Below are positions 25,380 through 34,684 of a stretch of DNA of 64,000 nucleotides, in pieces. Source of the DNA: Arachnopeziza araneosa (Eukaryota; Ascomycota; Leotiomycetes; Helotiales; Arachnopezizaceae); NCBI GenBank assembly GCA_003988855.1, contig QYAI01000018.1:216623-280622 (forward strand). Direction: 5' to 3'. Under the pieces are notes generated by a model that saw nothing but the letters and a program-made list of their open reading frames with translations, made no database searches and had not been told where the DNA came from. The stretch's first letter is position 1, and each line of letters opens with the position of its first letter. A program made the translations under genes and the position numbers.

Positions 25380-26353
25380 ATGGCGCAAATACCTGTACAG
25401 ACGATCCAAAGGGATCCTCAGCTCTTGTAAGACTCGCGGTGTTGGAAAGTGATTAAGCTGATGGTTTGCTAGCTATTGGATTTTGCTCCCAATTACGATG
25501 GTTATGGTAAAGCTTCATTATTCCTACAAAACCACTATGATATCTGATTGTTCCGCCCAGATCTTAACAGGTGTCTTGCGTCACTATGCTACAATCCTTA
25601 TGATCACAACGCCCAAGAAGCAAGAGCTCCCAGCTATCCGCGAACAGCGCTCACTCATGCGTGGAATCAATCTTCGCGCCAATGCGAATGCCATTTCTGA
25701 CCCAGCTTTCCAAACCCGCAAAGATTACCTCGTGAATGCATATGAAAGTGGCGCGTTTCTGAAGGAACCAGAGAAGAAAGGCCAAGCAGCGCCAAATCCG
25801 ATGACAGACCCCGCGGCAATGGAGGGTATGATGGGCATGATGAAGGGAAATATGGCCATGATTATCCCACAGACATTGATCATGGGATGGATCAATGCTT
25901 TCTTCAGTGGATTTGTTATCAGTATGTTGTGCAAGTAGGGCTAAGGTTGAGTGACACTGATGGAATGATAGTTCGACTACCATTCCCATTGACAATCAAG
26001 TTCAAGAGCATGCTACAGGCTGGTGTTGCCACTAGAGATATGGATCCTCAGTGGATGTCTTCCATATCATGGTATGTTTTGTGTATCTTCGGACTTCAAT
26101 CAGTTTTCAATTACCTGCTGGGGAGCGACAATTGTAAGCGCTTCCAATACTCTAAATTGTATCCAACTAACTCTAGTAAGCTGCCACTCAACAGATGGGA
26201 CAAATGGCTCCAGGTGCGGGTGCTCAAATGTTTGGACCAGGTGTTGATCCTGATAAGCAATTCCAAGGCGAAGCAGAGAATTTAGCTGTATTGGCTCATC
26301 ATTATACCTTGGAAGGAGTTGAGAAGAGACTGTTGGAAAGCGTGAAGGTGTAA
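25380..26353 (+). CDS. EMC3: ER membrane protein complex subunit 3
   Basis: Core membrane-embedded subunit of the EMC insertase (Oxa1/YidC superfamily), which inserts tail-anchored and multipass helices into the ER. Five exons: 25380-25426, 25473-25506, 25561-25921, 25972-26133, 26181-26353; 258 residues. Diagnostic pieces are DPQLFYWILLPITMVMILTG across exons 1-3, then VLRHYATIL; RGINLRANANAI; the Met-rich loop GMMGMMKGNMAMIIPQ; INAFFSGFVIIRLPFPLT; and the ending QMGQMAPGAG...MFGPGVDPDKQF, AENLAVLAHHYTLEGVEKRLL. Three to four membrane segments are visible. Intron 2 is 54 bp with no in-frame stop, so retention would insert 18 residues. Intron 4 uses a TAAG acceptor 4 bases after a TAG, because the TAG would create a stop. 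Confidence 0.93.
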
Positions 26354-26635
26354 GATAGAAATTTTAATATAGGATATAGAAATGAATCCCCAATGGCAAG
26401 ATCGATACTGGGAGTGCTAGTCAAGTCTGGTGCTGTGTTCCTGCCTTGTTGGTGTCAAGTGCACCTTCCGCGTAAAACGTCTAGTCACAAGCTTAAGTTT
26501 TCCACAACTCCTCTCCTTCTTTATATCAGCCGTCTCTTCTCATTTTATTTTCGACTCCGCCACAATTTGATAAGCCAGAACAAAGGTTGAATTTTGAACT
26601 CAAAACCCTTGACTAAATCAACTCCAATTCTTAAC

Positions 26636-27272
26636 ATGTCTACTATCAAGAGTTCGTTGGCAAGACCTATGTCGCCCGACCTCGATGCACCCTTGCCCAA
26701 CTTGCAAAATCCTCCATCACTCACTGCGTTCACAAATGTTCTCAGAGGGACTCGCATCGAGTCTTTCAGGTGCCTTCGCGACCTCCACTGACTTTTGGCC
26801 GGGAGCCAACCCCAGAAGCTCGCCGACACTCTACTGGTGATGCTGCATATCAATCGAACGCAAAGTCCCTTCCACAAAAACCCATTTCAGAGGAGGGTCT
26901 ACACCTGTTGCCACGAAGTTGCTCAACTGAGTCAACCTTGGTTGCCAGCCCACCGGGACCTGACAAGCCAGTGGACAAGCATCGGCTAGATTTAACTCGA
27001 AAGAGCGGCAACAGACCAAACTCTATGCGATCAAAAAATGATAGGCTAAGCATAGTGGATATGGATATGGCTATACAACATCTACTACAGTTGGCTGAGG
27101 AAGATACAACGAACAACAAGAGTCCTCAACATGACTCTAACTTGGAAGATGATCTAATCTACAGCCCTGTTGCAAGAAAATACCTGGACAACGATGGAGA
27201 TTCTGGCTCGAAGCGTCACGCGAGTTACGCCAACGATGATTTCCATCCGTTCAAAAGATAAAAGACCTCTCG
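26636..27272 (+). pseudogene. Broken 5' part of BTB-domain gene
   Basis: A frame starting MSTIKSSLARPMSPDL at 26636 runs to about 26768 and then must change frame to continue as the frame ending at 27261 (RLSIVDMDMAIQHLLQL, then ANDDFHPFKR). A TAA stop at 27259-27261 follows PFKR. Beyond it the frame continues KTSR to a splice donor (CG|GTATAC) and, spliced to 27327, runs in phase into the BTB ORF below. A basic patch followed by this intron just before the BTB domain is also present in the second BTB gene at 33883 (PFKKTRLYG, then the intron). I read this as one gene broken by a frameshift and a stop; a missed intron at the first lesion remains possible. Confidence 0.5.
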
Positions 27273-27330
27273 GTATACACTTCAAGTTCCAAGTAGACTG
27301 TTATATGCTGATTGATATTTTGCTAGCTAT

Positions 27331-28020
27331 ATGGGTGAAATTATAGAACTCTGGGTTGGGGAGCCTTATGTTTCGATTTCGGTACACAAAAATGACCTTC
27401 GCGACCCAAGCGCATATTTCAGAGATGCTTTTGAGGATGCTGATTATAACGAGAATGGAGATCTTAGGCTCAAACTCCCCGGATCTAAGCCTGAGATTAT
27501 CGATCTAATGATGCACTGGATGTATTACGACGAGGTTTTCATTTCCCAAAAGGCTATGAATTTGTCCTACACATATGGCAGCCGAACACAAACTCTTCCA
27601 GGGAGCACGCTACCAGCGCTTGTCAAACTCTACCTTGTGGGGGAAAAGTACGCGATTCTTCGACTTCGAAACGACATCATTGACGCGATCATCAGCGTCA
27701 ACTCACCGGATCAGCTAATCCGAATGTCATGTTTTATATGGAACCAAACTGTACCTGGCTCTATACTTCGCAAACTCGTCACTAGATTGGTTGGATGCCA
27801 TTACAATGCCGAAAATCTCAATCGTGATACATTCTGTATCAACCAAGATCTGCTTCGTGATCTTGCTGTGAGCGCTTTCCAAAACAGAGATCATGGGCGA
27901 GGAAGAGCCGACAATACCATACTATTGTACAAAACCTTCTGTAAAGACTTTCATACCCATGGCGAGAAACTGGCAGGCCAATGTACACAGCTCAAAGAAT
28001 ATGTGGTTGGTGAGGAGTGA
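27331..28020 (+). CDS. BTB/POZ domain protein (probably truncated start)
   Basis: Open frame of 229 residues containing a fungal BTB/POZ fold: MGEIIELWVGEPYVSISVHKNDL, then SAYFRDAFEDADY, LRLKLPGSKPEIIDLMMHWMYY, and the helical part ALVKLYLVGEKYAILRLRND. BTB proteins mediate dimerisation and often link substrates to Cullin-3 ligases; the target here is unknown. The ATG at 27331 sits just inside what looks like the second exon of a longer gene, whose first exon has a stop codon (previous entry). Translation from this internal ATG would still give a nearly whole BTB domain, so it could be functional. Paralogue of the broken BTB gene at 33883. Confidence 0.6.
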   Translation: MGEIIELWVGEPYVSISVHKNDLRDPSAYFRDAFEDADYNENGDLRLKLPGSKPEIIDLMMHWMYYDEVFISQKAMNLSYTYGSRTQTLPGSTLPALVKLYLVGEKYAILRLRNDIIDAIISVNSPDQLIRMSCFIWNQTVPGSILRKLVTRLVGCHYNAENLNRDTFCINQDLLRDLAVSAFQNRDHGRGRADNTILLYKTFCKDFHTHGEKLAGQCTQLKEYVVGEE

Positions 28021-28811
28021 GATATGTTGCGGGAGGACGATAAATCGAGGTCAATTTTTGGAATTTTTGGAAGTGTTGATATTAATCGTGCTAATGTGTG
28101 CTGCTGAATTAATGCCAGTCTCTATTGCCTCACGATATGTATACATCGGTTTAGGTTCTTGGCAGAGGAGAAATCCATAGACTTAGCTTTACGCGATTAC
28201 TCTCTGCTTGCAAGTTTATGTGCATGCTTTTTCTACCGTCTTTGTTATTTGAACTAACTCGTAATCGATTAATACGCTCCTAAAAATAAAATGCCAAACA
28301 TAAGGATAATTCCGACGAAGACCTAAAGACCTTACCAAGCCAGCACCTCCAAATCAACTACCAGAACTTAACTATTCTAGAATATACAGTCTCGGTTACA
28401 AATAGAGGTGAGTTATTTAGCTCTTATTAGCAGAGAATTAAATCCATAGCTAACTATTGGATGTTCAGGTTTATCTTAAAATTGAGCAAGATTTGATTGA
28501 GAGGATAAGACTTACTGAAAGGTTTACCTCCTCTAAGAAGGCTGCTCGGTCACGTTAAGAGTAATATGCAAGGTAAAGTCAGGACAAGAGTAGTTGTGTA
28601 AGATTAGCTCGAGGCTAACTTGCCAAGGCAAGGAAAGGTGAGCCAAAGGTTAGCTCGAGGGCATTGGCTAGTAAACGTGAAGATTGTCTTATCGGATAAG
28701 CGAATTTAAATTTTCCACATATTTTAAGTCATAATCCTGTCTAGTGATAAATTAAGTTTCGTCGCACCTTCGTCGCTTACCACGCATGTTAACCAAGTCG
28801 AACAAATCACC
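28021..28811. other. AT-rich intergenic, possible degraded element
   Basis: No open gene. The stretch 28290-28560 translates in one frame into a stop-riddled peptide with faint resemblance to the helix-turn-helix start of pogo-like transposases (IQSRLQIEVSYLALI), too weak to call. An 11-bp direct repeat (TTAGCTCGAGG) occurs twice, near 28604 and 28651. Confidence 0.35.
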
Positions 28812-30176
28812 ATGTCTTCCTATTACGATGATGAAATTACGCGAGACAGCTTCGCCTGTTCAAATGGCAGGTTCTTTGCTCAACCCGGTGGTGTAGAACG
28901 AGTAGAGAGTGGCGCTCTCCGATACATGTTCTTACCAAAACTCACTCCCGAAGGACGTCATAAATTGAGCAAAGGTTCTTCCGGTGATTTCGTTCGCGGT
29001 CAACTAAATCACTACGGCGTAAAATTTGACGAAAGCGAGATCTCTGGAAATGGAACCCTTCTGATGAAAAAAGTACTGCAGGCCGGGAAGTGTGACGAAG
29101 TCCCTAAGCACATTTTAGATCTGCGCGAGCAGATGCATACAGAATGGCTCCGCAATTGTACCTTTGAGCAGCTTTCTAGCGACCCTGAGTGGGTAATAGA
29201 AAAATACTTGTTATCTTCTGGTCGACAAGATCACATCAAGACAACAAATGTTGTAGGAATACCTTTCCCCAAATCCAGTTCATACCGCACTAGTCAGATG
29301 CGTGAGGCTATCAGCAAGGTCACCAGTCTACACCAAGTTACGGCCTTTGGTCCAAAGACACAGACTATCTTTATAGGCTGGGATAAAATCAAGGTGGACA
29401 AAGCAGCAAAGTGCCACACTGCACAGGAGACGAAGGAGCTCCAGGCTGCGGAAAAGGAACGGGAAGAGGAGCGTGCTGAAAGCCATACAGCTTATCTTAA
29501 TAATCTTAAACGGAAGAAAGGCCCGAAAACATATTCGCCTGTGGGTAGCTATATTATCGACTGCAAGGAAATCGAACAACAATGGCCAGATCAAGCAGGC
29601 GATTTAAGTCTCGATATATGTCAAACTGAAGAAGTGAATGTCTTTGAAGCTAGCTTCGATTTCGGAATTCTTGATGGAGTGATGATTATCAGTGCGGAAA
29701 CGAACGCTCTTGAGCAATACTGCTCTCAACTAGATCGTGAGGCCAGATCTGACTGGAACGAGGACGAGGAAGAAAGCGAAGACAGAGATGAAGATGAGGT
29801 TGAGGACAGTTTTGAGAACGGTAGAAAGCCTACTACAGGATCTAAGAGGAGGTTTGAAGCTCTCCGAAACCCTGGTCCTCCGTTAAAGAAGCCTAAGGCT
29901 AAGGCCAAATCTGGCCAGTCACGCACATATCTACTCAAGTTGAAGTGTCGCGAGACTAGCGAGGGCGTGATTCATTTTACGGAAGAGAGTGGCACTATCG
30001 AATTTAAGGACAAGAATTTGGCTTCTTTCGTAGGAAAGACTAGTCTTCCCTGTGTAGGCCAAGAAGTAATATTTACTGCGCGCAAGATTTCTGATACACC
30101 CACTGGTGGGACAGGTTCGTGGGCTGACTATTCGGAGAGGGCGTACAATTATGCACGAGTTGAACGGTGGCACTAG
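28812..30176 (+). CDS. Hypothetical protein, 454 residues, probably nuclear
   Basis: Intact single-exon frame; family not recognised. The N-terminal part (SCSNGRFFAQPGGVE-like start, then LPKLTPEGRHKLSKGSSGDFVRGQLNHYGV) looks globular and includes LREQMHTEWLRNCTFEQLSSDPEWVIEKYLL. A charged helical stretch follows (about 205-235, KELQAAEKEREEERAES). An acidic Glu/Asp run (about 313-340, WNEDEEESEDRDEDE) comes next, then a basic patch (PPLKKPKAKAKSG) that could be a nuclear localisation signal. The C-terminal 75 residues (TYLLKLKCRETSEG...) look like a small beta domain. The ATG at 28812 has a good context (ACCATGTC). It lies between two stretches of decayed genes yet has no lesion, which argues for ongoing function or recent origin. 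Confidence 0.7.
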   Translation: MSSYYDDEITRDSFACSNGRFFAQPGGVERVESGALRYMFLPKLTPEGRHKLSKGSSGDFVRGQLNHYGVKFDESEISGNGTLLMKKVLQAGKCDEVPKHILDLREQMHTEWLRNCTFEQLSSDPEWVIEKYLLSSGRQDHIKTTNVVGIPFPKSSSYRTSQMREAISKVTSLHQVTAFGPKTQTIFIGWDKIKVDKAAKCHTAQETKELQAAEKEREEERAESHTAYLNNLKRKKGPKTYSPVGSYIIDCKEIEQQWPDQAGDLSLDICQTEEVNVFEASFDFGILDGVMIISAETNALEQYCSQLDREARSDWNEDEEESEDRDEDEVEDSFENGRKPTTGSKRRFEALRNPGPPLKKPKAKAKSGQSRTYLLKLKCRETSEGVIHFTEESGTIEFKDKNLASFVGKTSLPCVGQEVIFTARKISDTPTGGTGSWADYSERAYNYARVERWH

Positions 30177-31865
30177 GTCTAATAAGCGACATAGAAAGAC
30201 TTGGATAAAGTGGTTGCAGATGACTATTGTAATAGGGCAAGTTTTATGTCGGATCATGTGTGATCATGGGGGTGTAATTTCCACATGTCTCGCTAGTTTT
30301 CACAACTTCTTCTCTTTTGAATAATCAATGCATGTACTTAAACACTTCCTTGTTTACTAATCACTTGATTTCCTAATATACCTAAGATGTAAGACTTTAA
30401 AAAAAACAAGCATCTAACATTTAAAGCTACTTCAACTTGTTCTATATTGAATTGTACACGCTATTCTGATCTCTCTTGCTCGCTAGGATTCTGCGTTGGA
30501 TTCTATCTTGAGAAAAATCCTCTAGGATAAAAATTGGGACTGAGAAGATAAAGAATTGAGAATGGCCAGCTGTAGGACTGTACCTTTATTTAGGTCTTTA
30601 GTCAAACTGGCCAAGTTGAAGACATTCCACCGAGTTACTCGATATTGTGAAATATACACCAGGTCTATGGTTCTAGGGTACCTAATTAAATGAGATGAAC
30701 AATTTACACATACCTCGCGTTAGATCTTTGTTTAAAGAATTAAGCTCCTGGCCTTTGACAAACCCTGTGATAATGTAAGAAACCTTTCTCGGGGCTTTCT
30801 TGTCCCCTTGATAGGAGGGTTTTTTAAACCCATTTAATTCTTTACTTTGATCTTCTCACGATTCTGTTTCTGCTTTCAAAAATTCCTTGAATTTGTTGAG
30901 ATAATTCTAGGTGCTGTTTCTGTCAGCAACACCCTCGCTTGGATAGCCGAGTCAATCAGGGGTTTAATGAGCAATCATCAATAAAGCGGCCACTGTTTCG
31001 AGTAAATGTTGTTGGAAACAAGTAGAGCAACTCACCACTTGGATCTGCAGGTATTCAGGCCAATATTCTTTACCTCCTGACTGTCTTTAGGTAGAAAACA
31101 CACAAAGCAGGTATGATTGTTTTCACGATTAGCCATCTGCTTTCGAAATGGGCCGTGCCTACCTTCAATTTTCGGCTACGATGCCCTCAGCTACTCACAT
31201 CGAAAGAGGCATTTAACTTAAAATGTATTTTGATAACTTTCTGCAAGTAAAAATGTGTAATGATTATCGGTCCGGTAAATCTATATCTGGAGGACAATTC
31301 CAACAGGATATTTAATCACAGCGTTCGGGGTCGGTGTTTGCCTACGCTATTCTGAACGGGGATAAGAGTAGCGCTTCAGAAGTACTTGATGTATTTTAGG
31401 AGCAAAAAGTTGAAAGGATAACACCGTATAAGCAAAGATATCCGGCCTACTGCCTGCCCTGCCCTGTCCTCTTGAGACGCATGACTTGGCTTGCGGGTGA
31501 AACAACAGTCAAGAGACCCTTCATGCCTTCTAAATGAGGAGGCGGGGGTAAGTAGCAGGAGGTTTATCTGCTCACATGGCAAAGTGTAGGTGGTGGTAAG
31601 AGTATGAAGTTCAACTGCGTTACCTGATGGCTTGAATCCTTAGTCCGTCGAAATCACCTTAGCAAGTCCGGCCTGATATCAATACAAAAGATATTTCGAT
31701 CAGTCTCGATGTCTATTGCTTTAGACTTCTTTCATATCAATAAACTCTGTCTATATTCATAAAAGGCCTGTCTCGCCTTCTTGTCTTGTCGCGTCGCGTA
31801 CCTACCGGCGACCATCTCCTCCACTACCATTGTTCTTATGTGTGTTCTATCTTACTATTACCACA
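30177..31865. other. AT-rich gene-free stretch with dispersed-repeat copy
   Basis: About 1.7 kb without a supported gene. On the minus strand around 30.7-30.9 kb short broken coding-like pieces appear but carry stops; no family assigned. One copy of a short dispersed sequence lies at about 31222-31275 (listed separately). Confidence 0.4.
31222..31275 (+). repeat. Dispersed short repeat, copy 1
   Basis: About 54 bp beginning ATGTATTTTGATAACTTTCT resembles a sequence at about 33454-33505 beginning ATGTATTTTGAGAACTTCCT; both end in TGATTATC followed by related bases. A few small gaps are needed. May be the remnant of a short mobile element or of a duplicated segment. Confidence 0.45.
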
Positions 31866-33303
31866 ATGTCTAGAGATGAAAGCCTGCTCTCTCGACTTCG
31901 AGCTTTTGTCAGTCCTCATGAGGCTCCGCTATTTAGCACTGAGAGTTCTGCTATGATTGACTCAGCGTGCGTCGCTGACAAACACTCATCGCTTGTTCAA
32001 AATTCGGGATTGGCGAGTCTTTACTTTCTGTACCTCTTCTCGCTCTATTGCATGTATGGCTTTCTCTTCCGCAATGGCTACGTTGATGCGCCACTTCGAA
32101 TTCGAGGCTGTGGGCCGCATGTGCTACCTGGAACAGATTTACCAATTTTGACCAAGTTCAGTGGTATAGGACCGTTAGACAGGTTTTTGACGTTAGGAGG
32201 AGTCCTCTTCCACAGCGTTACCAGTGGAGTCTCACCCCATGGGTCGCTTTATGCGTTTCAATTTAGTGGACAACTTGTGCCAGTCTTCACGACATTGTTG
32301 ATAGAAGGGGGCAGGCGAGGCAATCGTACAGGTATCGATAGAGCATTATCTTCGTATGTTTCCTTACCTTTCTTAGTTGATTGGCATCAACCGTTCATTG
32401 TCAGAGGATCATGACTAACTGTCTTTAGACATTTACTTGTTGGCCTCGCAATACAGGCTCTCGGATACGGTGTCGTAATGCCAATTTATGGTATTGCCAC
32501 CCTATTGAGCTCACCAACAGCTGGCACTATCAACAAGACTGTCGCGGAAGCTATCAAACCACAAGATACTTCATCTGTCGAGCTATTCATCCCATCAATA
32601 ATAATAGGCTACATTGTTCCTACCATCATCATGGTACTGCCACTACCCTCAACATTTTTACACTGATGGCTCGGTGGATTTTGGCAAGGCTCGCCAATCT
32701 GGATTAGTCTTGTGCACTATGGCATGAGTTATAATCAACAAAGATTCCAGCCTGGTATTCTAGTAAGGCAGAGTAACTCGGACCTGAAGGATGGGACCCG
32801 ACCCAAACAGAGTGCGTCACAGCCTAGCAATCGTAATGAGGAGAAAATAGTACTCCACAAAGCCTATATATTTGCATTTGATATGGCCGGTGCAACGCAT
32901 ATCATGACAGTCGGCACTATTATCACTCGAAATTGCTTCCCTCCGTATTCCCATCACTAGCTTTGGAGAGTTTCAGTTCCGGAAAGTTTTTGTTCCCCCC
33001 GTCTTTTACTTGAAAGCCCCGATGGAGAGCATGGCGGATGAGATTCAAAACTTTCTCCAGTATGATCAGTACATAGGCTCTACGACTGCGATAGTATTGG
33101 CTGTAATACTGCATGTGAGATCGCAACGAGCCCCGTTAACAGTATCGCATTGGCTGCGGCTTTCTGGTGTGGTTTTCGGGATTTCTTTGATCTGTGGGCC
33201 TGCGGCAGCTGTGTTATTTTTGGTGTGGAATCGAGATGAAAAGATACTCAGCGGTGATGGCTTATGCTCATCTTCCGACATTCCATATAGCCATGAAGAC
33301 TAA
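31866..33303 (+). pseudogene. Decayed polytopic membrane protein gene
   Basis: Exon 1 (31866-32353) encodes MSRDESLLSRLRAFV, then hydrophobic segments (SLYFLYLFSLYCMYGFLF) and LYAFQFSGQLVPVFTTLLIEGG. A 75-bp intron (GTATGT to TTTAG) leads to exon 2, LVGLAIQALGYGVVMPIYGI and further membrane segments. The frame is then stopped by TGA at 32664-32666, after which the same frame continues sensibly (WLGGFWQGSPIWISLVHYGM). A second lesion, a frameshift between about 32933 and 32960, is needed to reach FGEFQFRKVFVPPVFY and the last membrane helix (RLSGVVFGISLICGPAAAVLFLVW). The layout resembles multi-span fungal membrane proteins of unknown role. No intron with usable signals removes the stop. Sequence error is the alternative. 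Confidence 0.6.
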
Positions 33304-33380
33304 ATGTAATAGCACGGGATTTCGGTCATCCTTTAGGGTGTATTGGGTTGGCATGGCATACTGTTGCAAGCGGTAAGCTG

Positions 33381-33443
33381 GCATGTGAATAATTGAGACC
33401 TTTATTTTTTCGAGATTCTCAGCAAAAATAGAAAATAGGACCT
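33381..33443 (+). repeat. Dispersed repeat, AT-shifted copy
   Basis: About 63 bp closely similar to 34774-34836; both contain ATAATTGAGACCTT and GATTCTCAGCAA. Most differences are transitions, with this copy having T or A where the other has C or G. Each copy lies just downstream of a decayed gene. Confidence 0.6.
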
Positions 33444-33450
33444 ATATAAC

Positions 33451-33505
33451 TTGATGTATTTTGAGAACTTCCTGTATGCAAGATTTTGTATTGATTATCA
33501 GTACT
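33451..33505 (+). repeat. Dispersed short repeat, copy 2
   Basis: Similar to about 31222-31275 (shared start ATGTATTTTGA, shared TGATTATC near the end) with small gaps. The copies flank the decayed membrane-protein gene in the same orientation, as a direct repeat about 2.2 kb apart. Confidence 0.45.
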
Positions 33506-33882
33506 GCATGTTTAATCTTATAGAGTGAGTTCCGGGCTTAAATGGAATGATGTAATGCTTTAGCCCTGAGGTGGTGTTAGTTTTTAAAGTGTATGGGAAA
33601 GCGGTGAATGAAGAATCACTCCTATTCTATTCCAAACTACTTTTGTTGACTTGATTTGTAGCTCCTCATTCATTTAATCAAGATCACAATCTGTAATTTC
33701 AACCACCGCTTCCACTGTCAGCCGAAACCTCTATCTTCAACTGCAGTCTTCAATTTCGATCACAATATTAGCTGAATAACAATATCTGTGGTCGAACTTA
33801 TCGAATTGGACTCGACTCATTAATTCTTTCCAGGATAGAGAGATATTTGATAGCGATCCCAACCTCAACCCTGAATCATAAA

Positions 33883-34684
33883 ATGGCTTTCAAGTCTGCA
33901 TATCAAGAGCGACCTTTCAAGAAAACTAGACTCTATGGGTGAGCGTTCACTTTTCCCTCTTGTCTTATTCTAGAAACTAAGAGCTCAAGCTCATTTGAAG
34001 AGGTAATCACCTTGGTAGTTGGCGAAGGTGATGTAGAGAAATCATTTCAAGTCCACAAAAACACACTTTGTGCGGCTAGCCCGTTCTTTAAAGAAGCTTG
34101 CCGGCCTGAGTGGATGAAGCCTGAAGAGAAAGTCATCAAGCTTCCTGATGATGATCCCGAATCGATTAGGGTCATGATTTACTGGATATACCACAATGAG
34201 ATTTGCGTCACGCAGAGACGATGACCCAGGGCTGTGGTCAAACTTGCAAAGAAGCCATGACATCCGCCTGGGGCCTCTTTGTCAAGCTTTACGTTCTGGG
34301 AGAAAAGTATCAGATGGTACGACTACAGAATGACGCTACCGATGCTATTCTGTTTCATCTCAGAGAACACGATATTACTGCTGGTATTATGCCATACGCC
34401 TATGAGAATACAGGAGAAGGTTCTTCTCTTCGGCGACTTCTAGTACAGATTGCACGTTTAGAGCTCAGTTGCTCTTCGCTTAAAGAGTTTTTTGGTGAGC
34501 CTTGCTTAGGTTTCTTTACGACATGACAAAATCTTTCCTTGAAGATAGGTACGAGGATGATTTCAAAAACTCTTTGTCTGTACCGAGTGTCAAGTTCTGC
34601 ACACACTTTCACGACCATGGAGACGAGTCTGGGTGCTGCACTCGCATAAAGCCATACACCGAATGCATTGACGAAATCGATTGA
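33883..34684 (+). pseudogene. Decayed BTB/POZ domain gene, paralogue of the one at 27331
   Basis: Exon 1 (33883-33938) encodes MAFKSAYQERPFKKTRLYG. A 51-bp intron (GTGAGC to CAAG) leads to SFEEVITLVVGEGDVEKSFQ, then VHKNTLCAASPFFKEACRPEW, VIKLPDDDPESIRVMIYWIY, a clear BTB core. The frame hits a stop near 34224. The continuation matching the paralogue (LFVKLYVLGEKYQMVRLQND) is in another frame, with the two overlapping at 34203-34224. A second shift near 34495-34526 is needed to reach FLYDMTKSFLEDRYEDDFKN and the end at 34684. The intervals are too short to hold normal introns. Two frameshifts argue for a pseudogene, unless they are assembly errors. Confidence 0.65.

Larger units (their letters stand above)
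33304..33882. other. Intergenic with two repeat copies
   Basis: AT-rich flank after the decayed membrane-protein gene and before the second BTB gene. Contains the repeat copies at 33381-33443 and about 33451-33505. No gene. Confidence 0.5.

Noticed and set aside
28290..28560. Possible pogo-like transposase remnant
   Set aside because: Only a short, stop-riddled stretch resembles the helix-turn-helix part; could be chance in AT-rich DNA.
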